Below are positions 12,649 to 25,160 of a stretch of 64,000 nucleotides of DNA, one piece after another. The position numbers and the translations under genes are program-made. Below the pieces are notes generated by a model. That model saw only the letters and a program-made list of their open reading frames with translations, had not been told where the DNA came from and searched no databases. Positions within the stretch are counted from its first letter, which is position 1, and each line of letters begins with the position of its first letter. This DNA is from Seriola aureovittata (lineage: Eukaryota > Chordata > Actinopteri > Carangiformes > Carangidae), in contig NC_079364.1 of the NCBI RefSeq assembly GCF_021018895.1, forward strand, positions 33,035,701 through 33,099,700, given 5' to 3'.

Positions 12649-12718
12649 CGGGCTCCTGTGCTCTATCATGGTGGTTTAAGCCCCCGAGCGGCTCCTCTCC
12701 ATCATCCTGTCGCTCCAT
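12649..12718 (-). CDS. Candidate first coding exon of an unidentified minus-strand gene
   Basis: Read on the minus strand, an ATG at 12,718 opens a short acidic peptide (MERQDDGEEPLGGLNHHDRA, then QEP). It is followed exactly by a consensus donor, CCCG|GTAAGC, at 12,649/12,648. The surrounding 12.6-13.0 kb is richer in CpG than its neighbours, as a promoter and 5' exon would be. I recognise neither the peptide nor a following exon leftwards on the minus strand, so the rest of such a gene would have to lie beyond position 1 after an intron of more than 12 kb. The start context is only moderate (C at -3, G at +4). This may be chance. Confidence 0.22.
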
Positions 12719-15700
12719 CGGGTTTAATAAGCCGCTCTGGGTTCCTACAGAGACCCCAAACCAGATCTACTGCTCTGCCGCTCTCTGCAACAGCATCTAT
12801 TCCTCCGTGAGCTCCGTGGCTTCACAGCCGACTGCGCTGTTGCATGGAAACGCTGGACGGAGAACTAGCACTTGTTCATCCTCATGGAGAGTTGATGTAG
12901 AGCTGGCGGAGAGCTGGCGGAGAGCTGATAGACCGCAGTCAAACTGTCTCCTGTTAGATGTGTCCAAAACAAACTATTTGTCCAGATGAAGCGTGTGTTT
13001 CAGTTTATCTCAATGGGAGAACAGAGGAGCTGTCCCAGGTTTAATTCACCACATCATCTGTCAGCCTGACTCTATTCTATGGTAATATACGTCTCCTCCG
13101 TGTGTGAAGAGCCTTTCTGTGTAAATGAGATGTTCCACTCACAGACAGCAGAGATAACGCGCACGGAGCCTCAGTGAAAATCGTGCCAAAACGGTCTACA
13201 ATGATGTTGCGTTAAATTTCCACAGGAAAACGGGGAAATGTGGGCTCCCTGCCCACGACTCAGTTATCAGTGTTCACCTCAGCTTCCAGCTGCTCCAACA
13301 ACGAGTTGTTTTTGTCACATTTCTTGCAGGTTTTTCAATTTTCAAAAATGTCATAGCAGTTCATTTGTTCGTGTGTGAAACATGCTCTACAAACACACTG
13401 TTTCTGTTTGTCTATAAAATGACTTTAACCTCTCATTGGTTTAGATACAGTAGGTTCTGCTTATTTTGGTGAATGGTTTTAATTGATGATAAACTCATCT
13501 GTTCTGATCAGTGAGAGTCAGTTTAACCTCAGTTTACTCCCTCATGTAGACGCTAACACACAGATAATTGTTCAGTTTTCCAAAAGAAAAAATGACCAGG
13601 AAGTTAGTCAACCACAACTACTACTTTTCCGAAGTCCTCAGAGACTCCTCTGGTGCAAAGGTTATCCATCTGCTTCACAGTAAAAGATTTTTTACCCAAA
13701 TGTCCTATTCTAAACACAGATGGCTGCCAGAAATGACACGTCCTTATGAATGTGAACTGATATTTTAGATATCATTACTAGTTCAGCTAATTTGACAGAC
13801 ATTGGTAGTCTATGTTTTTCCAATATTTAATATTTTCATGCAAAATAACATGTTAATAACAATGTTTTGCTTGTGTCTCACAAAGAGAGCAAGAACATCT
13901 CACTTCTGTCTGACTGGATTAGACCTGCTCGGATGTTTTATTGAGTTTCTGGAAACATTCAGAGCAGCAGGAAGTGCATTAAACAGTCAAAGGTCGCCTG
14001 TATTTACTTCTCTGAGAGTCAGACACTCAACTCTGTGTCTGAATGTGAGGCTCATAAACTGACAGACTTTATATTAACATCAACAAATTTTTCATGCATG
14101 TAAAGCTAATGAGTGACCGGGGGAACAAACACTTCCAGTTGCTTTAACCGCGAGGTTTGTAAGCTATTTTATTTCCTACGGAACATGAATGCAGCATCAC
14201 TCTCAAGCTCGAGCACAAATGCACCAGCTGGTGCCGCCTACTCGCGCTCGGGTCTTCCAGTAGGCGCGAGGTGATCGAAGCGCCCAAACGAGTGCTGAAG
14301 TGGTCTCGCGCAGAGACCAACAGTGAGAAAGGGGTGCGAGGAGACCTTATAAAAATTATTTTACTATTATTCGACTTTAAAAACGATTCATATTAACTGC
14401 TTCACATTAAAGGTTCTAAAGATCTACAGCCATGTTCTGCTTCAAGTTCTAATGAGAACATGTTCTTCACTGTTTCCTCTCCACTCCGTCTGCCTGCTGT
14501 CTGGACCGAGTGACCTCACAGAGACTGTTGCGGACTACAGACCAGACCTGAGCTCCTCAGGACTCCCTCTGCACCGTTGGCGCTCAGCTCGAAAATTTCA
14601 TTTTTAATCCTATAGATCGAAGATTCACACCATCCCCACACAGACCAATAAATGCGTGTGTGCGTCACGGAGCACAGGGAAACCTCACTCAGAAATGCGC
14701 CTCAGGCAGAAGGCGTCAATCAGGCTTCACGTGAGCCTGTCTACACTGAGTCCACCTGCTGTGGAGCACTTCTTCACAAATCATGACTAATCACAAAAAT
14801 TCTGTGTGTCAGAATAAAACCAAACACAGCTGCACATAACACATGAATGAAAACACAGTAAACGAGTGCAGGTGTGGGATTGACGCAGGTCTACAGGTGA
14901 AGAAGAAGAGGTGAATATTTACCTTTTTTCCTCCAGAGTTAAAGACACGCCGCCTGTGTAGAAGGAGAGATGGAAAAAGCAGGTATTTGCCAGGTAACAA
15001 TTCCCCCTCACCTGTGTGCAGACAGGGCGGAGGAGGAAGTGCTTCTGGCCTCTTCAGGTAAAGTCTCTCCTCCCACACAGCAGCTCTGGGACAACATGAA
15101 GTCGCTGGAGGAGGTGGGGGTGGGGGGTTGTTATGCAACGTGACAATGTAAAGACGTGGGTCTGTGATTGGCCAGGAGCCCAGAGAGAACACACTCTAAA
15201 ATAACCTGCAGTATACATCCTGTAACATCCGGACCTTTATTTTGGAGGCTGATCTGAAAGCTGCAATTTGTTTCTTACCTTTAATATGACTGAACTGACG
15301 CAGTGTGATTAGAGGCACAGGGACAGGGAGTCTGCTGAGACATTCCCATACAGACATGTGTGGACTTGCAGTCGACTGCCTGGTAGTTTTCCTGTTCCGA
15401 AACATGACCCCACCCCTGAGCTCCCTCGGAGAGGTCTGTAACACTGACAAAGCTGAAGTTCACATGTGGGAGATCACAATTAAACAACAACAACAACCTC
15501 TGAGTGTGTTTTCCTACCAAATGTTTCATCCATATTTACATATTCAAAGTGTGTCTGCCTGCTGCCGCTTGAGGACAACACGTGTGTCCTCAACCTGTCC
15601 CCTAAAGGAAGCAATGACAGACTGTGGTCTGCTCAGCTCTTGACTGAGCTTCCTTGAGACTGTGACCTGGATCCTTCAGGCATCATCTTTAGAGGAATGA

Positions 15701-15842
15701 CAACACTCATGCTGAATCTGCATTCTTACTGGAGAATACTTATGACAGTGTTGATAATTGTGTTATTTATCAAAGTAGCAGCAGACGTACAGACAAATGT
15801 TGAGTGCTGTTGTTATTAGTGGTAGATTAACAGCACAGCATT
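12719..15842. other. Intergenic with CpG-richer patches
   Basis: No coding exon can be supported. Patches at 12,720-13,200 and 14,160-14,340 have more CpG and GC than the AT-rich surroundings and could be regulatory or promoter DNA. A G-rich/C-rich patch lies at about 15,105-15,130. Confidence 0.4.
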
Positions 15843-16362
15843 GCAGTAGTATGGTGGCCGACAAGGGCAAACGCGCTTCTACGGCCCAAAACACTTCCAT
15901 TTGGAGAAATGAGCTGCAAATAAAGAAATTATGCAACAACAAAAAAACATGAACCCCCAAAACAAAGCAACAGAAAAAACTCTGTAGATCCAAACAGCAC
16001 AACGGAAGAGCTCCAGTCATCTAGAGGGAGCTCTAAGTGGAACACCCATAGACTGTATATAAGCATGCAAACGCTTGTTACATTATCTGTTGTTCTTTTA
16101 TGATATGATTTATGAAAAAAGAACACCTTTTAATCACCTTTTTACGTTGCCTCTTTCTTCTCTCATACTCGCGTTTTGTTTTGGCTTCCTGTAGCATGCT
16201 TTTTTCATTTGTAGCATGTTTCCATTCCTGTATTAGTTTTGTATTTTCGAATGTCTTTTTGAATCTGCATTGTTTCTGAATGTGCAGCTCATTTCTCCTT
16301 GATAGAAGTGTCTTGGGCCGGTGTAGCGCATTTTGCCCCTGTTGGCCACCGTACTGTTGCTG
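15843..16362. mobile_element. Foldback MITE with ~95 bp inverted arms
   Basis: The left arm (15,843-15,940: TATGGTGGCCGACAAGGGCA, ACGGCCCAAAACACTTC, GGAGAAATGAGCTGC) is complementary, with mismatches and small indels, to the right arm (16,261-16,362: GCAGCTCATTTCTCCTT, AGTGTCTTGGGCCGGTGTAG, CCCCTGTTGGCCACCGTACT). The centre is about 320 bp and non-coding. The 133-residue minus-strand frame 16,078-16,479 runs through this repeat and is probably spurious. Confidence 0.75.
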
Positions 16363-16481
16363 TATGTTAGACCCGCAGCACCTCACACCACGAGGAATGA
16401 CAAGTCGAGTTTTTATAACAGAGGTTCCCATTTTATATTGACTCACAACTGTACAAACAGCTTCAGCTTCACTACACACCA

Positions 16482-16575
16482 GTGACCACTGTACATACTG
16501 TACATACTGTACACACCACTACACTTTAGTACACACTGCACATACTGTACACACCAGTACACACTATACATGATG
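16482..16575. repeat. Degenerate TGTACATAC tandem repeat
   Basis: Short imperfect repeats of TGTACATAC and TACACACC lie side by side (ACTGTACATACTGTACATAC). Confidence 0.7.
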
Positions 16576-17176
16576 AGTCTTGCACACTGAAGTTTACACA
16601 TGAATATTTTCACTGCAAACAATTAACACCCACATCACACCTTAACCCTGCTCTGACTGCCTGATGGGATAATGGGATGCAGCCGAAACTGTCAAGTTAC
16701 TGAGTGGTGGGGGGAACCAGCAGATTAGCACCAGAGAGGATTGAAAAGTAGAAAAGTAGTCCTGGGCAGCACCTATAGTCCAGTACCAGCTCACCTGCAG
16801 GGCGGACCAGAGCGACAGAGAAACACAAGCAAGCAGTGAAACACATGAAAACAATAATAACCACAACACACCTTAATCCTGACACCTGAAATGTCACACA
16901 CACATGTTGAAATCTGACAACAGGAAGCATCACACACAGAAAACAGCCTCAGACCGACCAGTTGTTGGTTATGTTTCTGTCTCTGTCTCTCCTGCTCTCT
17001 TGTCTCCACAGCCTGTAATGAGGTGTGCACTGGCATGAACCAACATCACTACCTGCTGCAGCTCAGGTAGCCCCTCATCTCTTTACCTCCCACAGGTAGC
17101 TGCACATGTAGTCAGGGTAGCAGTAGCTGCAATCATGTAATCCTTGTAGTAGCAGCAACAGAGGTAAGAGTAACAG
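16576..17176. other. Intergenic, nothing recognised
   Basis: Only short overlapping minus-strand frames are present, with no domain or conserved motif. Confidence 0.45.
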
Positions 17177-17400
17177 TGGTATTCAATTCAATTCAAGAAA
17201 CTTTATTTGTCCCCAGGAGAAAGTTTAAAGGGCATATAGAGTCGACATTTAAAAACACACAAATACACAGCAAAGAACACAATCAGTGCAAGATCAACTG
17301 TACACATGAAGAAAAACAAACAACAATGACATGAAGAAACAACATCAGTGAAAAAAAATAAAAAGTCAACAACAGTGCAAAACAAAACCTACAATATTAT
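17177..17400 (-). mobile_element. Non-LTR element 3' end (SINE/LINE tail, minus orientation)
   Basis: ATTCAATTCAATTCAAG followed by AAACTTTATTTGTCCCCAGG is the well-known junction between a short tandem tail and the conserved 3' end shared by fish LINEs and SINEs. The body runs rightwards into A-rich sequence with no coding potential. The orientation is inferred from the tail repeat lying on the left. Confidence 0.5.
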
Positions 17401-17534
17401 AATGAGAATGACAATAACATGGGAGAATGACTTAACTGTACACATAAATAAATAACTGACTGACACATTTTGATAAAACATTAGCTGTTTGAGAGATCAT
17501 CTTAGTGCAATGAAAAACCATGTTACATATCTAC

Positions 17535-17940
17535 AGTTTAGGTGATGAGGTATATGAGGTACATGAGGTAGTTGAGGTATATGAGGAATGTGAGGTACAT
17601 GAGGTATGTGAGGTACAAGAGGTATGTGAGGTGTATGAGGTATGTGAGGAATGTGAGGTACATGATGTATTGAGGTATATGAGGTATACGAGGTATATGA
17701 GGCACATGAGGAATGTGAGGTATATGAGGTATGTGAGGTACAAGAGGTATGTGAGGTATATGAGGCACATGAGGAATGTGAGGTATATGAGGCACATGAG
17801 GTATATGAGGCACATGAGGAATGTGAGGTATATGAGGCACATGAGGTATATGAGGCACATGAGGAATGTGAGGTACATGAGGTATTTGAGGCACATGAGG
17901 TATGTGAAGTATATGAGGTATATGAGTTATATGAGCATGG
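17535..17940. repeat. GAGGTAYATGAGGYAYATGA minisatellite
   Basis: About 400 bp consist of 9-bp units of the type GAGGTATAT, GAGGCACAT, GAGGAATGT and GAGGTACAT, grouped into higher-order blocks of about 45-60 bp. The nine-base period and lack of stop codons leave long open frames on both strands, with translations such as RYMRHMRNV and PHIPHVPHI. They arise from the repeat itself. No flanking gene structure suggests that it is translated. Confidence 0.9.
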
Positions 17941-18594
17941 ATTAATGGGTCAATGTAGTAGTAGTAGCATTATTAGTAGTAGCAGTTCAATAAGGAGAGA
18001 CTAATAAAAGGAACAAGAGAGTATGAGAAAATTTAAGTAAAGTGAAATTCACTGTGAACAGAAGGAATAGACTTTGACTGTAAGACCCTGGCAGGAAGTG
18101 GATTACCATGGAATGTGATCCATAGATTTAAGGTCTTTTCTATTAAGGGAAACTTCCCCCAGAGCCGAAACACTGGTGGTGGTGGTGGTGATGAGGAGAG
18201 GTCTTCATGAGAGGGAATCTTCTGATTGGATGGTTTGATAGGAGATGGTAAGGCTCAATGGTTGAGGTGGTGAAGGGTGGAGGTAGGTTCTGAATGACAT
18301 CAGTGAGAGAGAACACTTTTAAAGTTTGACAGCTTACAGGTGATTGGCTAAAGGCCAGTGTGTCAGGTTGTGATTGGATGAAGACAAGAATGAACGGGTG
18401 TAGTTTAGAGAGAGCGTGAAATTGTGCTTGTGACTTAGAAGGCATGCGCATAGAGATAGTCTTCCTGATTGAATTTTAGCTTAGCTTCATTAGCAGCAGT
18501 ATTAGGAGTGTGTGCAGTTGTGTGTCTCAGGAGGTCGAGCAGGTTGTCCACTGATAGTTCAGTCTGCTGCTCCTCCTGTTCACATATCAAAGCT

Positions 18595-18595
<1 letters not shown>
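17941..18595. other. Intergenic, nothing recognised
   Basis: A short (GGT)n run lies near 18,175-18,190. No gene is seen. Confidence 0.45.

Positions 18596-18688
<93 letters not shown>
18596..18688. repeat. Long (GT)n microsatellite
   Basis: About 46 uninterrupted GT dinucleotides. The Cys-Val frames that cross it are artefacts. Confidence 0.97.
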
Positions 18689-18689
<1 letters not shown>

Positions 18690-18750
18690 CTGAATGGGTG
18701 AATGAGATGCTTTGTCCCTTGGTGGTAGTGGTAGAAAAACACTAAATAAT

Positions 18751-19581
18751 CAGTGTTGGGAAGGTTTCTTTTGAAACTAATAATATTAATGTAACTATTT
18801 TAATTAATTCATCAAAGTAATGTTACAGCAGTTTCAGGAAATAAACTGAAAGTCACTGAGAGGCTGAGGTCGGGCCTGGTTTGCTTTGTCTGACATGACA
18901 CCAAAAAGATTCACTGCCAGTCTAAATTATGTGAAAGAAAAAACTTGTATTAACCACAGCGATCAAATGAGAGTGGCGGTCAAAAAAAATATGGCAGCCC
19001 ACTCATCTCCTCTCCACCTCCAGCACACAGGTGCTTTCACCTCCATGTGACCCAACTCTCCATAATCACCATGATTGCACAAAAGTGAATGACATTAATA
19101 ACTGATATCATAAATACTACTGAATAACAACATTAAAATATAAAGCACAAAATCTATTGCTCTCTGAAAATCATTCATGGCTCCTACAAATGTAACCTGT
19201 TGCATTAATTATTTGTTAATGACTCTTCATTTAATCGGTTGGTGGTCTGTATAAATGTCACAATCTAATGACGTCTCCTAGTTCATATGTAATGAAAACA
19301 GGAAGCTGAATGAAGTGAGTGATGTTATTAGACCTCTCACGTGTCACCTGTCTGACCTGCATCGTCCACACATCTGCCAACAAAAGGTGTTCCTGCTAAA
19401 AGATGCAAAGCAACAGAATAATGGTGATCAAATATATAATCAGATGTGACCCCTATGTAATCAGCAATAGTTTAAATATAAATCATCATTTAATCACAAT
19501 GTTTTCTCAGAAACTGTAACAGATTATAATTACATTTCATTTGTAATTTAATCCTGTCACACGTAAGTTACTCCCCAACTG
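18751..19581. mobile_element. hAT-like MITE, 0.83 kb
   Basis: The left end reads CAGTGTTGGGAAGGTTTCTT, and the right end, on the opposite strand, reads CAGTTGGGGAGTAACTTACG. This is a CAGTGTTGGGRAGTAAC-type hAT terminus, widespread in fish. The body has no transposase frame. An 8-bp target duplication is not convincing (left TAAATAAT, right TACATAAG). Confidence 0.6.
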
Positions 19582-21302
19582 TACATAAGTACAGTTAACT
19601 TACCATTTCAGCTGCAGAGGTAATACACCAGTGTACAGACAGAGCAACAGTATTTCACACTTTGAGTTTTCCCGAGCCATCACATGGATGAAAGATTACA
19701 GGTGTTTAGTGAGGTGACCTGTGTGAAAGAGACCTTCACTGCAGAGCAGATAGCAAACCTGTGAGGAATTTTACATGAACCATAAAGTCAGTATGTCTTG
19801 TCTGCAGAGGAGTGAGGGTTTCGCTGTGTCTGTTTTTATAGTAGCTACGTCACTCTGCTCACCTGCCTACATTCAGGGCAGACACATGCATTCATCCATA
19901 CAGTGTTAGTCAATCCATAACTCCTCACAAAGAGAATGCACTTCAGAAAGTGACCGAACCTGACTGACTGTATTCAACTCCGCAGTCTGCTGTCAGACCA
20001 CAGCTTCAGTTGTTTGTTCTGATGCTTATGTCACACAAAGAGGCAAATCAGAACCAGGGAGTGCTGTTTGCAAAAATATTTCCCAGATAGGTGTGAGTGT
20101 GGACACTGGTGGGAGCCTGCAGGTTGAAATTCAAGCCCTCCTGGTGCTGCAGGTAAGGGAGTGAGTGGGGCAGGGTCAGAGAGGAGGGAATTGTGCATCT
20201 GCATGAGCTTAGTCTGCCTATTGTGTTTCTCACTAACACCGAGACTTTCGTAGCCCTGGGTGTTGGTTTACACGCCACACCCAAACACTGCAGAAGACTC
20301 ACAGTATCTGCACAGAGACCATGTGTTGTGGCTCCAGTGTTCTTTCCCCTGTGAGGCTCAACATTTTAAAAGACAGATTATATTTGGTTAATGCTCCTTA
20401 TTTCATTCAACAATTCACACAATTAAAAGAAAACCAGTTGAATAATAATAAAAAAATGAATTGTCAACAGGAGCAAAGTTACAAGAAAAGTTGCAGAAAC
20501 AGTTGAAGTTGAGTCTGAAAAGGTGATGAATCTACATCTGTGTTCAGACCTTTTACTGTTACAGTCAATAACAATCACAGCTCTGTAGTTCCTCCCTCAC
20601 ATGAAGACTCTCAGGGTTTCATGGAACCCACACACACATATTTTCTGGGAAAGTCTTTGGTCCTGTTGTCATCGTACATATATGAAGTATATTCCACCCT
20701 GTGAGTCAGAGCTGAACACCTTCACTAATGCTGAAGCTGAAGCTGGGCCAAGCGTCATAGCATTTAAAGCAGGTGTGGTTGAAGGAAGTGGGAATGGCTC
20801 AGTGATGACAGCAACAGGCTGTTGGAAGCATCACAACAAAAGGGACAATTTGTTTGTCTTGGTGTTGAATAGCAGGCACTTTGTAAGGCAGCTCAGTCAG
20901 CTGGAAGATGGGATTATGTTAAATAAACTTGCTCACTGTCCTAATCTTTAATATGTCACCACTGTGATTTTTCAAAATATATTTAAAACGTTAGTAAAGG
21001 AAGTGTCCTGTGCTCCACCTGCCCAGGTGCTCTCTGCAGCTGACTCCCCTATCCCTGTTACTCCTGTTACATCCACACAACAGGTCATTGAACCTTTGTC
21101 TTTATTCTACATTTTTGTTTTGTCTGATATGGAGAAAATATTGTATGTGAAGGAGGAACTCCTGGCTTTAAAATTTACCAGATGGAGTTAAACATCCCAT
21201 ACTGGCTGAGCTGAAGAAGCTGTACCATGGATGCAGAGCCAGGGCTAAGCTAAAGGCTAGGAGATGGAGATATAAGCCTTTCCTAACATCGATCCTCCAG
21301 TC
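19582..21302. other. Intergenic, nothing recognised
   Basis: Open frames such as 20,601-20,951 (116 residues, plus) show no conserved motif, no splice context and no similarity that I recognise. Confidence 0.45.
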
Positions 21303-21528
21303 AAGTCAATTTTTATTTGTATAGCACCAATTCAAAATAGTTATCTCAAGGCACGTTCCAAATAGAGCAGGTCTAGAACTTCTCTTTATAATATTATTTA
21401 CAGAGACCCAACAATTCCCACCAAGAGCAGCACTAGGCGACAGTGACAAGGAAAGACTTCCTTTAAAGAGGCAGAAACCTGGAGCAGAGCCGGACACAGG
21501 GTGGGCGACCATCTGCCTCGACTGATTG

Positions 21529-21567
<39 letters not shown>

Positions 21568-21575
21568 AAGAGAGA
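21303..21575. repeat. Common teleost dispersed repeat ('ttatttgtatagcacc')
   Basis: The order CAATTTTTATTTGTATAGCACC, TTATCTCAAGGCACGTTCC, GACCCAACAATTCCCACC, GGCGACAGTGACAAGGAAAG, CAGAAACCTGGAGCAGAGCC and CGACCATCTGCCTCGACTG follows a dispersed repeat seen in very many teleost genomes. It ends in a (GA)n run at 21,535-21,568. The family name is not certain. Confidence 0.7.
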
Positions 21576-21837
21576 GCACATAGGAAAAGAACAAGAACAT
21601 ACACTGATAGCAATATTAATAATAGTGACAGTAGTGGCAGTAACAGCAATAGTAATGTAAAGTAGTGTTGACAGCTGATAACATTAAGAATTATTATTAT
21701 CAATTATAGTAATGTTTAGCAGGTTTAGCAGCAGGTGTTAAACAGGATCATGGGGCAGTAGCTGGTTCTCAGTTGCAGATCCAGAGTCACACAGCCTGGA
21801 GGCTTCATGTGCTTGAGGGAAAAAACAAATGGTTAGA

Positions 21838-23215
21838 ATGATGCAGTGATTTTCAGAAAGATCCTCATGGGAAATGTCAACTCCCTGGGTAACAAGTGTG
21901 ATGAAGTGGAGGCACCTGTGCACAACCAGCGTGCATATCGTGAGTGTAGTCTCATGTGTTTCACAGAGACTTGGTTAACCGACAACACTCCTGACAGTTA
22001 CCCGGCTGGTAGATGGTTCAACCCCGGTCACATCACAGTGAAGGAGAAGATCTGCTGTCAGGATATTGAACTGTTGGCAGTTGGTCTTAGACTGTGCTAT
22101 GTACCGAGGGAGTTCTCACACATCGTCGCCATTGTTGTTTACATTCAACTACGAGCGCAATATCGGGGGATTTTAACCATGTCACTCTCACGTCTCACCT
22201 GACTGGCTTCACTCAGTGTGTTGACTGTCCCACAAGGGAAAATAAGACACTGGATCTGTTGTATGCAAACGTCAAGGAGGCCTACACTGCTTCAGCTCTA
22301 TCACCACTTGACAGATCAGATCATAATCTGGTTTTTCTTCAGCCTTCCTACAAGCCCTGTGTACTGAGGCAGGCTGCAACCACCTGCTCATTCAGGAACT
22401 GGACCCCAGAGGCCAGTGAGTCTCTAAAAGACTGTTTTGAGTGCACAGGTTGGAATGTCCTGTTGGAGTCACAGGGAAATGATAAAAGCAAGGACTCTGA
22501 CCTTGATAGATTGGTTGAATGTACCACAGACTACATTTACTTCTGTATGGACACTGTGATACCAGCAAGGACTGTACACTGCTTTCCAAACAACAAACCC
22601 TGGATCATCAGTAACATCAAGACCCTCCTCAAGCAGAAAAAAGAGGCCTTCAGGGATGGAGACAGGGAGAAGCTCAGGTGTGAGCAACATGAGCTGAAGA
22701 GGAGATTAAAGCAGGAGAAGGAGGACTACAAAAAGAAAGAGAGGAAGCTGCAGCACAACAACACCAGAGAGGTGTGGAAGGGGATGAGGACCATCACTGG
22801 CTATAAAGAGAAGAACAGCCAGGCAACATCAGGTGATGTGGACAAGGCCAATGAGTTCAACCTGTTCTACAACAGGTGTGACACAGCCTCACCTGTTCTC
22901 TCTCCCACTGCTTCAGCTGCAGCTTCTCCTACAGCATCTCCTCCACAACCTGACACTGCAGCTGCAACTCCCTCCACACTGGGGTCAAGTCTCCTGTCCT
23001 TTACAGCGGAGGAGGTGAGGTCGGAGCTCAAGAGGCTACACCCTGGAAAGGCAACAGGCCTGGATGGTGTGTGTCCGAGGCTGTTAAAGGACTGTGCAGC
23101 CCAGCTGGCTGAGCCTCTGCAGAGGATCTTTAACTTAAGTCTACAAACAGGGAGGGTCCCAGTCCTGTGGAAAACATCATGTCTTGTTCCAGTCCCTAAA
23201 GTAGGACCCTGGTGT
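21838..23215 (+). mobile_element. LINE fragment, endonuclease plus start of reverse transcriptase (CR1/L2/Rex-like)
   Basis: The left part (frame from 21,846) encodes a damaged endonuclease start with GNVNSLGNKCDE and CFTETWLTD, motifs of apurinic-type LINE endonucleases. After a frame change near 22,150 a second frame (22,094-23,248) carries GDFNH, the SDHNLV motif that closes the endonuclease, a lysine/glutamate-rich linker (KRRLKQEKEDYKKKERK), a Pro/Ala/Thr-rich insert, and the first reverse-transcriptase block (HPGKATGLDGVCPRLLKDCA, then TGRVPVLWKTSCLVPVPK). The rest of the reverse transcriptase is missing. Internal deletions in the endonuclease and the truncation make it inactive. The exact clade is not settled. 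Confidence 0.88.
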
Positions 23216-24384
23216 GAGGGAATTTTCTGTTGTCCACCTAATGAATGACTGACTCAGGATAAAAGGTCAGTGTGAGGTTGAAAATTCAAACAGCAGAACA
23301 AAATTCACTATATATTGGACTAAATAGTGGGTGAGTGGATGTTCTGAACAGAGCCGGTGTGTGTGCTGTGATGCTGGTGAGGTAGAAGTTATAGTAGTAG
23401 CAGCACTAAATTTGATTGCATTATAGTCTCTGATGATCACAACCACTGATTGTACATGGGGGAAAGATAGTATGAATTCAGACCATTGATGCCAAAAATT
23501 AAATTGCTACACACAACAATTATCTACACTTGTTCATTTGCAGCCATCTAAGTGAATTTAAATGAGTGTCAAGCAGATGTTCATGGTGTGTTTGGAGACG
23601 CTCTCCACAAACAGATGAATAAACATGACCCTTGTCAGAGGCTCTGTGAGGTTCAAGGGAGACATTTGCTCCAGGAAATGTTTCAGTGTCTCCACTGAAT
23701 GAATACCACTGCAAAACAGCACTGACATTCACACTATATGTTTGGGGACCCACAGTGAAGCTATGATCATTTAATATTAAGTAATAAAATGAAAATGTAA
23801 TGATCAATGATATAATTAGTCCACAGTTTAAAGACAATAAGTTAAACTTATTATGCTTTTCTGAGTTTTTCCTTACTTATAGTCCGTTATAGAGGTTAAT
23901 GGTCTCCAGAGTCACAAGGATCAAAGTTTACATCAAAGGGAGAAACTCTGTCAGGGAAAAACCCAATTTTCTCCTTTGTATGAAACGCCTCGTCGGGGGT
24001 CCAGACATTACTTCCTGGTCCTATATACTCAATACTACTACACAAGGCACAGCACATAACTACTCATAAAAAAGAGTTTTCTCTAATTTTGTAAACCTGA
24101 TCATGTTAGTAAGAAGCAGCATGGCATTTTTCAAAACTATGCGCACTAACATTAAATTCATTCAGATTTACCGGCATCGTAAACCAGCAGGAGGTGAAGC
24201 GGTGGAGACTCGCTAACTGTCGACCGTCTGTCTGTTCATTATTCATATTCCTTTAGTCTGGAAGTGTCCACACAGAAAAAATCAAAAGGGTTTCTTATGA
24301 AAATATTCCAAGTTATGAATATTGTCATCTGAAGTTTGTTTACACAAGAAGTGCGGAACATGTCGTTGCCATGGTAGTTGCCGG
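23216..24384. other. Intergenic, nothing certain
   Basis: The right part (from about 23,930) may belong to the repeat that follows, but I cannot define a boundary. Confidence 0.4.
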
Positions 24385-24618
24385 CAAGCTGACCAATCAG
24401 AGCACACTGGGCTCCAGCTCCAGAGGGAGGAGGGGGGCCTTAAAGATCCCTGAGCTCTAACAGAGCGTTTCAGACAGAGGGTGAAGAGAGTACAGTATAA
24501 AATGTACAGCAGAAGAAAACTAAAGTCTTTTCAAAACATTAAAGCATGTAAATCTTTTTAAGTCGACACCAAGAATGAAATGAATAACACTTAAAATGGC
24601 CATAATAGGTGCTCTTTA
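24385..24618. repeat. Teleost MITE fragment (cattaaagcatgtaaa type)
   Basis: ACCAATCAGAGCACACTGGG, the AACAGAGCGTTTCAGACAGA block, CATTAAAGCATGTAAA and the terminal TAATAGGTGCTCTTTAA occur in the same order in a very common non-autonomous fish repeat. No coding capacity. Confidence 0.55.
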
Positions 24619-25160
24619 ACAAAAAGAAAATGATTGTTTCTAATCAATTTATGTGAAAGTCAATGATCTGAGGGTCTTTAAAAGAGCAGCTACCAGAGAA
24701 CACACTCACACAGAGACAGAGGGGTGAGAATGGGAGAGAGAGGGCACCCCTCTGATGATCTATAACTACCACTTCCTGTTGTGACTCCTAAGAGAAAACT
24801 TTCCTAAGGCTGCAAAACTGAAACTGCTCTGATATCAAACAGTCAATAACTTGGAGATCTGTGTGTATTCTTGTGTATTCATGCCCAAAACTGGCTTTTC
24901 CAGTGATGTTGCAATGTTGTGGGAGATTTACAAGTTCTGCAGACGTAGAGGTGTGGTGTAAGAAACAATTATCCTAGATCCCACTGATCATTTATCATTG
25001 TTGTTTTCCTATTGTCATTCAGCTGAACCATCTGTCTTCTACCACATCTTCTCCCACATCTCCCATCCCATGTGGTGCTTCTCTGACCCTTAGGGAAGAT
25101 CAGTGGCAGGTACACTGACAGAAACCTTACCAGCCAGGAGGGACAGCAGCACAACTAACG
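24619..25160. other. Intergenic, nothing recognised
   Basis: No gene or element is seen. Confidence 0.45.

Noticed and set aside
17520..17945. 141-residue plus-strand and ~120-residue minus-strand repeat proteins
   Set aside because: They are by-products of a stop-free 9-bp minisatellite with no splice or promoter context.
18469..18745. Cys-Val repeat proteins
   Set aside because: They are translations of a (GT)n microsatellite.
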